Assembly (NCBI RefSeq): GCF_000308835.1
Contig: NZ_BAGN01000425.1
Location: forward strand, 20,894-84,893
DNA length: 64,000 nt
Reading direction: 5' to 3'
DNA from: Nocardia vinacea NBRC 16497
GTDB lineage: Bacteria; Actinomycetota; Actinomycetes; Mycobacteriales; Mycobacteriaceae
This document shows positions 9,103-18,131 of the stretch, piece by piece (within the stretch, counting starts at the first letter, position 1; each line of letters starts with the position of its first letter). The position numbers and the translations under genes were made by a program. Below the pieces are notes generated by a model. It was not told where the DNA came from. It worked only from the letters and a program-made list of their open reading frames with translations, and searched no databases.

Positions 9103-9870
9103 ATGCACATCGACGGTTCCTCGGCACTGGTCACCGGCGGCGCCTCCGGGCTCGGTCTGGCCACCGCGCGTCGGATCATCGACCGTGGCGGGCGCGTCGT
9201 CCTCGCCGACATCTCCGAGGAGCAGGGCGCCAAGGCCGTCGCCGAACTCGGCGACGCGGCACAGTTCGTTCGCGCGGACGTGACCGACGAGGCCGAGATC
9301 TCCGCCGCCCTCGATGCCGCCGAAAAGAGCGGTCCGTTGCGTTTCGTCGTGCACTGCGCCGGCCGCGGCGGCGACCGGGTCCGGATCATCGACCGCGACC
9401 GCACCCCTGGTGACTTGGCGACCTTCGCCGAGGTCGTGCGGATCAATCTGATCGGCACCTACAACGTGCTGCGCCTGGCCGCCGCCCGCATGGCGGCGAA
9501 CGAAATCGTCGACGGCGACCGCGGTTCCATCGTTCTCACCGCATCGGTCGCCGCATTCGACGGCCAGATCGGGCAGACCTCCTACACCGCCTCCAAGGCG
9601 GGCGTGCACGGTATCACCTTGGTCGGGGCCCGGGATCTGGCCAGCTGGCAGATTCGGGTGAACACCATCGCGCCGGGCATTATGGACACCCCGATGCTCG
9701 CCCGGCTGCGCCAGGACATCCGCGAAAGCCTGGCCGCCACCGTGCCGCATCCCAAGCGTCTCGGTGAGGGCGACGACTACGCCCGTCTCGCCGTCGAGAT
9801 GCTGGAGAACCCCTACCTCAACGGCCAGACCATCCGGCTCGACGGCGCCATCCGCATGGCCCCGCGCTGA
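9103..9870 (+). CDS. SDR, 3-hydroxyacyl-CoA dehydrogenase type II-like
   Basis: 255 residues; start ATG 9103 with AAGGAG upstream and only 10 bp after the preceding stop. The TGGASGLG cofactor motif at the N-terminus, the SYTASKAG active site (Tyr-x3-Lys) and the ending IRLDGAIRMAPR resemble HSD17B10-type L-3-hydroxyacyl-CoA dehydrogenases, which use NAD. Its place between two acyl-CoA dehydrogenases supports the third beta-oxidation step. Confidence 0.88.
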   Translation: MHIDGSSALVTGGASGLGLATARRIIDRGGRVVLADISEEQGAKAVAELGDAAQFVRADVTDEAEISAALDAAEKSGPLRFVVHCAGRGGDRVRIIDRDRTPGDLATFAEVVRINLIGTYNVLRLAAARMAANEIVDGDRGSIVLTASVAAFDGQIGQTSYTASKAGVHGITLVGARDLASWQIRVNTIAPGIMDTPMLARLRQDIRESLAATVPHPKRLGEGDDYARLAVEMLENPYLNGQTIRLDGAIRMAPR

Positions 9871-9903
9871 CCGCCGCATCGATCGCAACCATGGAGGAGC
9901 CAG

Positions 9904-11121
9904 GTGACTCTCACGTTCACCGAGGAGCAGGTCGAGACCGATGAGGAGTTCCGTGCACGCCTGCGGGCGTTCCTGACCGACCATCATCCCGGCCGTCGGC
10001 CCAAGGATCCGGCCGCGCGGCCGGCCTGGCAGAAGGCGTGGCTGGCAACGCTTTTCGACGCCGGATACGCCGGTCCGAGCTGGCCGCGGGAATACGGTGG
10101 GATGGGCCTGAGCTTCGGCCGTCAGGTGATCTATCAGGAGGAGTACGCGCGGGCCCGGGTCCCGGGTCCGCTGGGGACCGGGCTCGGCATCGCCGCACCG
10201 ACGATCATCAAATACGGCACGGCCGAGCAGAAGCAGCGCTTCCTGGCTCCGATGTTGCGCGGCGACATGGTTTGGGCGCAGGGCTATTCCGAGCCGGGCG
10301 CCGGATCGGATCTGCCCGCGCTGCGCACCTCGGCGCGGCTCGAGGGCGGCGGCCCCGATGATCCCGACGCGGCATATGTGGTCAACGGGCAGAAGGTGTG
10401 GAACAGCGCGGCCGATATCGCCGACATCATCTTCACCCTGGTCCGCACCGGTCCGCCGGGCTCGCGGCAGGAGGGGATCAGCTATCTGCTGATCGATGCG
10501 CATGCGCCCGGCGTGAGTGTGCGGCCGCTGCGAGACCTGACCGGAGACGCGCATTTCTGCGAGATCTTCTTCAGTGATGTGCGGGTGCCGGTCGCCAACC
10601 GGATCGGCACGGAGAACGGCGGGTGGCCGCTGGTGCGCACCAGCCTGGGCCATGAGCGCGCGGCCGGGGCGATGAACCAGGCGGCGATGTATCGCCGGGT
10701 ACTCGACGAGCTGATCGAGCTGGCGCACGAGCGCGGGGCGACCGCGGACCCCCTGGTGCGTGATCGATTGGCGGACTTCGAGATCCGGGTATCGATCATG
10801 CGGCTGACGGGCATGCGCACGATCGCCGACATCATGGCCAAGGGGGAGCCCGGGCCCGCGTCGTCCACATCGCGGTTGTTCATCGTGACCTTCGAACAGG
10901 ACCTGCACGAATTCGCCGTCGATATGCTCGGCGCCTACGGTGTGCTCGGTCGGCGCGATCCGCACGCCGTGCAGCGTGGCCGCTGGGTGTGGGGCTTTCT
11001 GCGCACCCGGGCCTCGACGATCGGTGCGGGAACCGCGGAGATCCAACGCAATACCATCGCCGAACAGGTGCTCGGCCTGCCACGCGATCCGGCGATGCCG
11101 TCGGTTGGGCGGACCCGATGA
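9904..11121 (+). CDS. Acyl-CoA dehydrogenase
   Basis: 405 residues, GTG start at 9904 behind GGAGGAG. QGYSEPGAGSDLPALRTSA and VNGQKVWNS are the flavin-contact motifs; the C-terminal IGAGTAEIQRNTIAEQVLGL is typical of FadE enzymes of actinobacterial steroid/terpenoid clusters. The YEGT-type glutamate is replaced by Ala-Gly (GAGT), with GHERAAG a likely site of the alternative base. Third gene of the operon; its stop overlaps the next start (ATGA). Confidence 0.9.
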   Translation: MTLTFTEEQVETDEEFRARLRAFLTDHHPGRRPKDPAARPAWQKAWLATLFDAGYAGPSWPREYGGMGLSFGRQVIYQEEYARARVPGPLGTGLGIAAPTIIKYGTAEQKQRFLAPMLRGDMVWAQGYSEPGAGSDLPALRTSARLEGGGPDDPDAAYVVNGQKVWNSAADIADIIFTLVRTGPPGSRQEGISYLLIDAHAPGVSVRPLRDLTGDAHFCEIFFSDVRVPVANRIGTENGGWPLVRTSLGHERAAGAMNQAAMYRRVLDELIELAHERGATADPLVRDRLADFEIRVSIMRLTGMRTIADIMAKGEPGPASSTSRLFIVTFEQDLHEFAVDMLGAYGVLGRRDPHAVQRGRWVWGFLRTRASTIGAGTAEIQRNTIAEQVLGLPRDPAMPSVGRTR

Positions 11122-12098
11122 GGGCGGCGCGCTGCACCGAATACGGTGCGCCCGGCGGACTCTCGGTCGTCGAGCTCGACGATCCCCAGCCCGGTCCCGG
11201 CGAAGTCTTGATCCGGGTGCATGCCGCCGCGGTCAACTACCCGGATGTGCTGGTCATCGCGAACAAATATCAGGTATCGGCACCGCTGCCTTTCACACCC
11301 GGCAGTGAATTCGCCGGTGTCATAACGGCTTTGGGGCCAGGTGTGACGGGTCCGCCGGTGGGTTCGCCGGTGGCCGGAGCCGCGTTCACCGGTGCGTTCG
11401 CCGAACAGATCGTGGTGCCCGCCGCGGGTTTGCGCCCGATTCCGGACGGTCTCGATATGGTCCACGCCGCCGCATTCCACGTCACCTACGCCACCGCTTA
11501 CCACTCGCTGGTCACCATCGGCGAGGGAAAAGCGGGGGAGTGGGCGGTCGTGCTCGGCGCCGCGGGCGGGGTCGGCTCGGCCACGGTCGATGTCGGCACC
11601 CGGCTGGGGTTGCATATCGTCGCGGCCGCGTCGAGCGAGGATCGGCTCGTGGTCGCGCGCAAACTCGGTGCCGAGGCCGGAATCGATTATGTCCGTGAGG
11701 ATCTGAAGAAGCGGTTGCGCGAAGTGACCGGCGGCGAAGGTGTCCATCTGGTGATCGATCCGGTCGGCGGTGACTACTCGGAGGCCGCCCTGCGCGGACT
11801 GCGGCGCGGTGGCCGGTTCGTCACGGTCGGTTACGCCGACGGGAAGATTCCCAGCATTCCGCTGAATCTCGTACTGCTCAAAGAAGCGACCGTGCGGGGT
11901 TTCGAGATTCGGATGTTGCGGCAGTACGCCAAAGATGCTGTGGCAGAGGGTGATCGCGCGCTCGCCGCGATGGTGCGCGACGGGATGCGTCCACTCGTCT
12001 CCCACGTCCATCCACTCACCGATATCGCCACCGCGTTGACCGACGTGGCCGAACGCCGCACCACCGGAAAGATCGTGCTCGATATGACCGCTGGCTGA
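11118..12098 (+). CDS. Zinc-independent NADPH:quinone oxidoreductase (MDR family)
   Basis: 326 residues starting MRAARCTEYGAPGGLSVVEL at an ATGA overlap with the upstream dehydrogenase. GroES-like N-terminal half, then the nucleotide-binding motif VLGAAGGVGSATVDVGTRLG. No structural zinc cysteines are seen. It ends with ERRTTGKIVLDM, the usual MDR ending. It could reduce an enone, an enoyl-CoA or a quinone. Last gene of the rightward operon, followed at once by a strong hairpin. Confidence 0.88.
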   Translation: MRAARCTEYGAPGGLSVVELDDPQPGPGEVLIRVHAAAVNYPDVLVIANKYQVSAPLPFTPGSEFAGVITALGPGVTGPPVGSPVAGAAFTGAFAEQIVVPAAGLRPIPDGLDMVHAAAFHVTYATAYHSLVTIGEGKAGEWAVVLGAAGGVGSATVDVGTRLGLHIVAAASSEDRLVVARKLGAEAGIDYVREDLKKRLREVTGGEGVHLVIDPVGGDYSEAALRGLRRGGRFVTVGYADGKIPSIPLNLVLLKEATVRGFEIRMLRQYAKDAVAEGDRALAAMVRDGMRPLVSHVHPLTDIATALTDVAERRTTGKIVLDMTAG

Positions 12099-12109
12099 AC
12101 TGCATCGCA

Positions 12110-12139
12110 CAGGGGGTGGCACCACCGTGCCACCCCCTG
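12110..12139. terminator. Bidirectional hairpin terminator
   Basis: CAGGGGGTGGCAC and GTGCCACCCCCTG form a perfect 13-bp stem with a 4-nt loop, between the convergent ends of the quinone oxidoreductase and SDR genes. Confidence 0.8.
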
Positions 12140-12148
12140 TCGAAGCGG

Positions 12149-12982
12149 TCACGCCGTGCGGGCGTCGGCGCGGGTTTCCACGATGTCGGCCAGAGCATTC
12201 ATCGCATGACCCGCGACGATGCCGCCGTCGACCGGCAATACCGTGCCGGTGATATAGCCGGACCGATCACCGGCGAGGAAGACGGTGGCCTCGGCGATAT
12301 CGGTGGCCGAGCCGTCCCGTCGCAGCGGCCGGATGGTCTTGATGGCCTCGCGCAACTGCTGGGTCATATCCTCGCCGCCGACGAGATGGGCGAGTGTGCT
12401 GCCCATGATCGGGGTCGGAATCGCCCCCGGCGCAATGCAATTCACCCTGATTCCATAACCGGCGAGGTCGATGGCGGCGCATTTGGTGAAGTGGATGACT
12501 CCGGCCTTCGCCGCGCGATAGGTCGCCTCGCCCGCGCCCGCTCGGATGCCGCCGATGGAGGTGGTATTGATGATCGAGCCGCCGCCGTTGGCGGCCATAT
12601 GCCGGGCCGCGTGCTGGGTGCCGAGCATGACGCCGAGCAGGTCGACCGCCATCACACGGTGGAATTCGTCGAGCGGATCGTCGAGGAAGTGCGGGTACAT
12701 AGCAGTCGGAACGCCCGCGTTGTTCAGCATGATGTGCAGTCCGCCGAATTGCGCCACGGTGTCGGCGATCAGCTCTTCGAGCTGCGCGGAATCCGCGACG
12801 TCGGTCTGCTTGAACAGCACCTCCGGCCCGTACTCTGCGGCCACGGCGGCACCCTGTTCGGAGTTGATATCGGCGATGACGACGCGGGCGCCCTCTTCGA
12901 CGAATTTGTCGACGGTCGTGCGCCCGATTCCCGATGCGCCGCCGGTGACGATGGCAACCTTGCCGGTGAGTTCATTTGTCAT
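12149..12982 (-). CDS. SDR family oxidoreductase (end of P450 operon)
   Basis: 277 residues with TGGASGIG, NNAGVPTAMY and the YRAAKAGVIH active site (Tyr-x3-Lys). Start ATG at 12982 gives MTNELTGKVAIVTGG, matching usual classical SDR length and start. It is the last gene of the leftward operon membrane protein - ferredoxin reductase - ferredoxin - P450 - SDR, so the likely role is oxidation of the alcohol made by the P450. Cofactor probably NAD (Asp at the end of beta-2, VVIADIN). Confidence 0.88.
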   Translation of the reverse strand: MTNELTGKVAIVTGGASGIGRTTVDKFVEEGARVVIADINSEQGAAVAAEYGPEVLFKQTDVADSAQLEELIADTVAQFGGLHIMLNNAGVPTAMYPHFLDDPLDEFHRVMAVDLLGVMLGTQHAARHMAANGGGSIINTTSIGGIRAGAGEATYRAAKAGVIHFTKCAAIDLAGYGIRVNCIAPGAIPTPIMGSTLAHLVGGEDMTQQLREAIKTIRPLRRDGSATDIAEATVFLAGDRSGYITGTVLPVDGGIVAGHAMNALADIVETRADARTA

Positions 12983-13004
12983 GGTGATCAATGCCTTTCG
13001 TGCG

Positions 13005-14228
13005 CTACCAGGTGACCGGTAGTGCGTGGACGCCGTGGGCGAAGTGGTCTTCTTTGAATTCGATGTCGTCGAAGGTGGCGGCCAGTCGCAGGGTGGGGAT
13101 GCGGCGGTAGAGCGTGCCGTAGACGACCTGCAGTTCCACCCGGGCCAACTGCTGCCCGACGCACTGGTGGATGCCGAACCCGAAGGCGTGATGTTGGCGC
13201 GCCTGTCGGTGCAGGTCGAGCGATTCGGGTTCGGGGAAGACATCCGGATCCCAATTGGCTACCGGCAGCGGCACGACGATGCCGTCGCCTGCGCGGATGA
13301 CCTCGCCGCCGACTTCGATGTCTGCCACCGCGATTCGACGCAAACCGTGCTGGGCGATGGACAGATAGCGCAGCATCTCCTCGACGCCGCCCGCGATGAC
13401 CTTCGGATCGTCGCTGTCGCGGAATACCGCCAGCTGCTCCGGATTCTGCAGCAGCGCCAGGGTGCCGAGGGCGATCATATTCGCGCTGGTGTCGTGTCCG
13501 GCGATGAGCAGTACGACGCCCATCTGCGCGGCCTCGTGCACGGTGACCTCCCCGGCCGCGACCCGCTCGGCGAGCTCGGAGATCCAGCCTTCGCCGGGGG
13601 AATCCATGCGTGCGGTGATGAGCGCGGCGAGGTATTCCAAAATTTCCGTCGCCGAGCGCGCATTCTCTTCCGGCGTGGCATTGCGGTCGACGGCGACGCC
13701 CGCGTGCCGGTGGAAGAACTCCTTGTCTTCATAAGGGACGCCGAGCAATTCGCAGATCATCAGCGACGGCAGGGGCAGCGCGAGCGCGGTGACCAGATCG
13801 GTCGGGTTCGGGCCCGCCAACATATCGTCGATCAGATCATCGGTGATCTGCTGGATCGCCGGACGCAGCGCCTCGACCCGTTTGACGGTGAACGGGAAGG
13901 TCATCAGCCTGCGGAACCGGCTGTGTTCCGGGGCGTCGGAATTGAAGATGGTCAGCGGGCGATGGTCGACGGTTTCGGCCATGCCCTGGTTCTGATGGGG
14001 GAAGCCGGGACGACGCTCGTCGGCGCTGAACCGCGGGTCGGACAGGACCACCCGCTGTTCGGCGTGGCCGGTGACGAACCAGTGTGTGCTCCCGTCCCAG
14101 ATCCGCACCCGGGACAGCGGTTTCGCGGCCTGCAGTTCGCGCTGCCGCTGTGGCGGCCCGAACGGGCAGCCAGCGGTCCGCGCCATCGGGAATTCGGGCA
14201 GGTCCGCGGCAATTATGGACTCGGACAT
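13005..14228 (-). CDS. Cytochrome P450 (CYP105-like), cassette 1
   Basis: 407 residues, soluble class I P450. I-helix AGHDTSANMIALG carries the acid-Thr pair; EEMLR is the ExxR motif; the heme loop FGFGIHQCVGQQLAR places the thiolate ligand at Cys356. The N-terminus MARTAGCPFGPP and VSRV-like WDG segment resemble CYP105 enzymes. Electrons would come from the adjacent ferredoxin and reductase (14250-15648). A second, similar cassette lies at 29.8-32.5 kb. Substrate unknown. Confidence 0.93.
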   Translation of the reverse strand: MSESIIAADLPEFPMARTAGCPFGPPQRQRELQAAKPLSRVRIWDGSTHWFVTGHAEQRVVLSDPRFSADERRPGFPHQNQGMAETVDHRPLTIFNSDAPEHSRFRRLMTFPFTVKRVEALRPAIQQITDDLIDDMLAGPNPTDLVTALALPLPSLMICELLGVPYEDKEFFHRHAGVAVDRNATPEENARSATEILEYLAALITARMDSPGEGWISELAERVAAGEVTVHEAAQMGVVLLIAGHDTSANMIALGTLALLQNPEQLAVFRDSDDPKVIAGGVEEMLRYLSIAQHGLRRIAVADIEVGGEVIRAGDGIVVPLPVANWDPDVFPEPESLDLHRQARQHHAFGFGIHQCVGQQLARVELQVVYGTLYRRIPTLRLAATFDDIEFKEDHFAHGVHALPVTW

Positions 14229-14249
14229 GGGTTTTCCTTTCGCGGACGG

Positions 14250-14444
14250 CTATTCCTGGATGGTGATGACGAGTGCCGGGCAGACCGCGGCGGCCTCCCG
14301 GACGTCGGCGGCCTGGTCATCGGGCGGGTTCGCGTCGAGCAGGATGACGATCCCGTCCTCGTCGCGCTGGTCGAAGACATCGGGGGCGACGGCTACGCAC
14401 TGCCCGCAGGCGACGCACTTGTCTTCGTCGATGGTGACTTTCAT
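14250..14444 (-). CDS. Ferredoxin with CxxCxxC...CP motif, cassette 1
   Basis: 64 residues, soluble. Cluster ligands are CVACGQC (Cys10, Cys13, Cys16) and the distal CP (Cys55). Most actinobacterial P450 ferredoxins lack the second cysteine and bind [3Fe-4S]; here it is present, so a [4Fe-4S] cluster is possible. By eye it is identical to the 31033 ferredoxin at 46 of 64 positions. It lies between its reductase and the P450, with GAGGAGC-type ribosome site before ATG 14444. Confidence 0.92.
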   Translation of the reverse strand: MKVTIDEDKCVACGQCVAVAPDVFDQRDEDGIVILLDANPPDDQAADVREAAAVCPALVITIQE

Positions 14445-14460
14445 GGGATGCTCCTCGCTG

Positions 14461-15648
14461 TCAGTGCCGACTGGTCGCGACCGACCGGGCGTCGATGATT
14501 TCCTGCCTGCGCAGGCGGGTCTGTTTGGGCATGTTCCAGCCGACGACGCCGGTGACTCGGCCGTCGAGGGTGTAGCGGGCGACGAATCTGCGCGCGTCGG
14601 TGGAACCGTCCACGATCTGCACGTCCGCTCCGGTCGGGAGGGTGCCGTGGACCTGGATCTTGGTGTCGAACTGATCGGTCCAGAAGTAGGGGACCGGGGT
14701 GTAGCGCTGTTCGGCGCCGAGCAGATTGGCGGCGACCACGGCGGCCTGTTCGGTGGCGTTGGTGCGGTTCTCCATCCGGACCAAGCCGCCCACGTGGTCG
14801 TCATGCCAGCGGGCGACATCACCTGCGGCGTAAACGCCTTGGGCCGCACGGCAATAGGAGTCGCACACCACGCCGTTGTCCAGCGTCAGTCCGCTGTCGG
14901 TCAGCCAATCGGTCGCCGGGACCGCGCCGACCGCGACCACCACGACATCGGCGGGCAGTTCCTCGCCGGTGTCCAGCCGTACGCCACCGACCCGGGCGCC
15001 GTCGTGGATGAACCCGCTGACTCCGGTGCCGAGCCGCAACCGCACCCCGCGTTCGGTGTGCAGATCGCCGAGCAGGGGCGCGATCACCGGGCCGAGTTGT
15101 CCGGCCATCGGCGCCAACAGTGGGCCGACCACGGTGACGTCCAGGCCCATAGTCCTTGCGGTGGCGGCGATTTCGGAGCCGAGCACACCTTCGCCGACCA
15201 CCACGAGCCGAGTGGCGCGCAGCAGGTCCACGCGCAGGGCGACTGCGTCTTCGAGGGTGCGCAGCACGTGTACACCGGCCAGGGCGTCCGCGCCGGGCAG
15301 GGTGCGGGCACGCACTCCGGTGGCGATCACGACGGCGTCGGCCTGTACGGACAGTCCGGATTCGGCGTGCACGATGTGGTTCACCGGGTCGAGGGCGACC
15401 GCGGTCTCGCCGAGGACCAGGTCCATCGGCATCGCGGCCAGATGAGTGGTGGGGCGCAGTTGCGCCTTCTCGGGTTCCCAGGCGCCGGCCAGAATCTGCT
15501 TGGACAGCGGCGGCCGGTCGTAGGGGAGTTCGGGTTCGGCGCCGAGGATGGTGATGCTGCCCTGATATCCGTTGCGCAGCAAGGCTTCCGCCGTGGACAG
15601 GCCGGCCGCCGAGGCGCCGACTACCAGTACGCTCTCGGGAACATGCAT
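14461..15648 (-). CDS. NAD(P)H-dependent ferredoxin reductase (FAD), cassette 1
   Basis: 395 residues, start ATG 15648. FAD motif VLVVGASAAGLSTAEALLRNG at the N-terminus, YDRPPLSKQIL, and a second dinucleotide fold VVVGEGVLGSEIAATA near residue 150. The family is the putidaredoxin reductase-like group that passes electrons from NAD(P)H to a small ferredoxin. It is 16 bp from the ferredoxin gene. A closely similar reductase is encoded at 29789-30985. Confidence 0.92.
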   Translation of the reverse strand: MHVPESVLVVGASAAGLSTAEALLRNGYQGSITILGAEPELPYDRPPLSKQILAGAWEPEKAQLRPTTHLAAMPMDLVLGETAVALDPVNHIVHAESGLSVQADAVVIATGVRARTLPGADALAGVHVLRTLEDAVALRVDLLRATRLVVVGEGVLGSEIAATARTMGLDVTVVGPLLAPMAGQLGPVIAPLLGDLHTERGVRLRLGTGVSGFIHDGARVGGVRLDTGEELPADVVVVAVGAVPATDWLTDSGLTLDNGVVCDSYCRAAQGVYAAGDVARWHDDHVGGLVRMENRTNATEQAAVVAANLLGAEQRYTPVPYFWTDQFDTKIQVHGTLPTGADVQIVDGSTDARRFVARYTLDGRVTGVVGWNMPKQTRLRRQEIIDARSVATSRH

Positions 15649-15682
15649 GGCTGACTCTCTTTCGTAGGTCTCGTGGTTCGGA

Positions 15683-15895
15683 TCAGACGAGCTGCAGGCG
15701 CCTGCGCAGCAGGGCGGCGCCCGCACCCAGCGAGACCAGACCCATGCCGACGCTGGTGAATATCTGCTGGACACCTTCGAGGCCGAGGCTGTCGGCTACC
15801 GGTTCGAAGCCGACCGCCAGCGCGATGGCGAGGTTGAACAGGAACAGGAACCAGAGGGTGGGCTTCGCGGAAAGCAGCGTCTGTACGGACTTCAT
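15683..15895 (-). CDS. Small two-helix membrane protein, unknown function
   Basis: 70 residues, MKSVQTLLSAKPTLWFLFLF then an acidic loop and a second hydrophobic helix VGMGLVSLGAGAALLRRRLQ. Two transmembrane segments are evident and the basic C-terminus probably faces the cytoplasm. AAGGAA precedes the ATG. It is the first gene of the P450 operon, 34 bp before the reductase. Not recognised as a named family. It could anchor or support the redox chain, but that is only position-based inference. Confidence 0.65.
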   Translation of the reverse strand: MKSVQTLLSAKPTLWFLFLFNLAIALAVGFEPVADSLGLEGVQQIFTSVGMGLVSLGAGAALLRRRLQLV

Positions 15896-16056
15896 GGCGA
15901 TTCCTTCGAGATCGGTTAACGTCTGGCGTCAACGATTCCGGCTGCCGCTCGCCGCAACGAGGGAGTGCGGTCCCGAAGTCGGGGTGTACCTGGCTACACC
16001 TCTCGGCGGTACCGCGCTACACCGTCAGCGGGCATCGCGTCGCATAGCCTGGTCAC

Positions 16057-17232
16057 ATGCGGAAAACGGTGCGATATGCGGCGCGGGCAACCGCGCAGCT
16101 GGCCAACGCCGCGGCGCTGGCCTTCGGCTCGTACCTGTTCATCTCGATGCTGTTGCTGACGTTGGCCGGTGCGCTGTCGCTGATCGGTATCGGGATGGTG
16201 CCGGTGACGGTACAGCTGGTGCGCCAGTTCGCGGGCAGTAAGCGGCGCCAGGTGGCGGCTTGGACGGGCCGCACCGTCCCCGAGGTGTATTCGCCGATCG
16301 GCGGCCCGCTACGGCAGAGCCTGCGCGCGGTCGTGCACGACCCGACGACGCTCGCCGACCTGCGCTGGATGCTGGCCTACTACTTCTACGGCGCCCTGGC
16401 CTATCTGGCGATACCGCTGTGGCTGATCGGCTTGCCCGTCGACGGGGTGTGGTGCGGTCTGCTCGGCCGAAAAGCGTTGGTACTCCCGCTGATCGGTCGA
16501 CTGGCCGATCTGGACGCCAACTGGTCGCGGTCGCTGTTGCGACCCCCGCCCAAGGCATGGCTCGCGGCCCGGGTCGACGAGCTGACGCAGACCCGGTCCA
16601 GTGCGGTCGCCGCACACGGCGCCGAACTGCGCCGGATCGAACGCGATCTGCACGACGGCACGCAGGCGCGGTTGGTATCGCTGTCCATGCGGATCGGTCT
16701 GGCGAAACGCGCGATGGACCGCGATCCCGCGAACGCGCGCAAGCTGCTCGACGAGGCGCAGCAACTGACCGAGGAAGCGCTGACCGAACTGCGTCACATC
16801 GTGCGGGTGATCCACCCGCCGATCCTCACCGACCGCGGCCTCGCCGGAGCCATCCTGGCACTCGCGACCGACAGCGGTCTCGACGTCACAGTGGACGTGG
16901 ACGAGGTGTCGCAGGGGCCGCGCGCCCCGGCGGCGGTGGAGGCGGCGGCATATTTCGTCGTCGCGGAGGCATTGACCAATGTGGCCAAACACAGCGGATC
17001 CGAACGGGCCGCGGTCCGAATAATGCGGATACACAACGGTTTACGCGTATCGGTGCGTGACGAGGGCCGGGGCGGAGTCGAGGATATGTTGCGGGGCAAC
17101 GGTTCCCACGCGGCGGGGTCCGGTGTGCTCGGAATGCAGCGTCGGGTCGCCGCGCTCGACGGAACCTTTACTGTGACAAGCCCTGTCGGGGGCCCTACCG
17201 AAATCGAGGTGGAATTGCCGTGCGCGTGGTGA
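16057..17232 (+). CDS. Sensor histidine kinase (NarL/HisKA_3 type)
   Basis: 391 residues. Two hydrophobic segments at about 20-55 and a hydrophobic stretch at 105-130 form the membrane sensor part. The dimerisation/phosphoacceptor motif RRIERDLHDGTQARL puts the phosphorylated histidine at residue 199. An ATPase domain follows (AEALTNVAKHS, then DEGRGG). The last 13 bases overlap the response regulator gene, so they are co-translated. It is divergent from the P450 operon and may control it; the signal is unknown. Confidence 0.9.
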   Translation: MRKTVRYAARATAQLANAAALAFGSYLFISMLLLTLAGALSLIGIGMVPVTVQLVRQFAGSKRRQVAAWTGRTVPEVYSPIGGPLRQSLRAVVHDPTTLADLRWMLAYYFYGALAYLAIPLWLIGLPVDGVWCGLLGRKALVLPLIGRLADLDANWSRSLLRPPPKAWLAARVDELTQTRSSAVAAHGAELRRIERDLHDGTQARLVSLSMRIGLAKRAMDRDPANARKLLDEAQQLTEEALTELRHIVRVIHPPILTDRGLAGAILALATDSGLDVTVDVDEVSQGPRAPAAVEAAAYFVVAEALTNVAKHSGSERAAVRIMRIHNGLRVSVRDEGRGGVEDMLRGNGSHAAGSGVLGMQRRVAALDGTFTVTSPVGGPTEIEVELPCAW

Positions 17233-17864
17233 TGGCCGAGGACAATGCCCTGCTACGGGAAGGGCTCGTCCTGTTGCTGACCTCGGCCGGACACGAGGTC
17301 GTGGCCGTGGCGGGCAGTGGGCCGGAGATTCTGCCCGCATTGCTCACCCACCGCCCGGATATCGCCGTACTCGATGTCCGGCTGCCACCGGCCTTCCGGG
17401 ACGAGGGGCTGCGGGCCGCGCTGGCCGCGCGCAAGGAACTGCCCGGATTGCCGGTGCTCGTGCTCTCGCAGTACGTCGAGGAGTCCTATGCCGCCGAATT
17501 GCTCGGCGGCGGGGCCAGCGGGGTCGGCTATCTGCTCAAGGATCGGGTGGGGCGCGTCGACGAATTCCTGGAGGCACTGGACCGGGTCGCGGCCGGCGGT
17601 ACCGCACTCGATCCGGAGGTGGTGAGCCAACTGCTCACCCGCCGCCGGAATTCGCCCCTGGACTCGCTGACTCCGCGCGAGCGCGAGGTGCTGGAATTGA
17701 TGGCGGCCGGGCACGACAACGCGACCATCGCCGAAACACTCGTCGTCACCGAACGTGCGGTGAGCAAGCACATCGGCAATGTCTTCCAGAAGCTCGGCCT
17801 GCCGACGACAGATAGCGGACATCGCCGGGTGCTGGCGGTACTCGCGTACCTCAACAACGCCTAG
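17220..17864 (+). CDS. LuxR/NarL-family response regulator
   Basis: 214 residues, GTG start at 17220 inside the kinase gene. Receiver domain with acidic pocket AEDN and phosphoacceptor Asp52 (VLDVRLPP); C-terminal LuxR helix-turn-helix LTPREREVLELMAAGHDN and VSKHIGNVFQKLGL. Partner of the kinase at 16057. Ends shortly before a long hairpin. Confidence 0.92.
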   Translation: MRVVMAEDNALLREGLVLLLTSAGHEVVAVAGSGPEILPALLTHRPDIAVLDVRLPPAFRDEGLRAALAARKELPGLPVLVLSQYVEESYAAELLGGGASGVGYLLKDRVGRVDEFLEALDRVAAGGTALDPEVVSQLLTRRRNSPLDSLTPREREVLELMAAGHDNATIAETLVVTERAVSKHIGNVFQKLGLPTTDSGHRRVLAVLAYLNNA

Positions 17865-17883
17865 GGGCCGACAGTCGAGCACG

Positions 17884-17927
17884 AGCGCCCCGTCCAGAGA
17901 CCTGCGGCAGGTTCTCGACGGGGCGCT
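17884..17927. terminator. Hairpin terminator
   Basis: AGCGCCCCGTC and GACGGGGCGCT pair perfectly, and the stem continues with an imperfect inner part (AGAGACCTGC/GCAGGTTCT). It separates the convergent response regulator and ferredoxin genes and probably works both ways. Confidence 0.7.
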
Positions 17928-17942
17928 GAGATGGGAACGGTG

Positions 17943-18131
17943 TCATTCGATGGTGATGGCGCGCTCCGGACAGGCCATCTCGCCCTCGCGTGCGGCATCC
18001 TCGAGATCCGCGGGCACCTCACCTGCGAAAGGCAGGGCGTAACCGTCGTCATCGAGTTCGAACAACTCCGGTGCCGCGGCCGCGCACCGAGCGTGTCCGG
18101 AACACAGCGAACTGTCGATCGTGATCTTCAT
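17943..18131 (-). CDS. Ferredoxin, CxxHxxC type ([3Fe-4S] likely)
   Basis: 62 residues. Ligands CSGHARC (Cys10, Cys16) plus a distal CP; the middle position is histidine. This CxxHxxC form is a common variant of [3Fe-4S] ferredoxins serving actinobacterial P450s. The start overlaps the upstream dehydrogenase stop (ATGA at 18128-18131). No P450 or reductase is directly beside it, so its partner may be one of the two P450s in the window or elsewhere. Confidence 0.9.
   Translation of the reverse strand: MKITIDSSLCSGHARCAAAAPELFELDDDGYALPFAGEVPADLEDAAREGEMACPERAITIE

Noticed and set aside
9070..11046. 658-codon open frame on the minus strand opposite the SDR and acyl-CoA dehydrogenase genes
   Set aside because: It is the antisense shadow of high-GC coding DNA; the translation is His/Gly/Arg-rich with no family motif, while the plus strand encodes clear enzymes.
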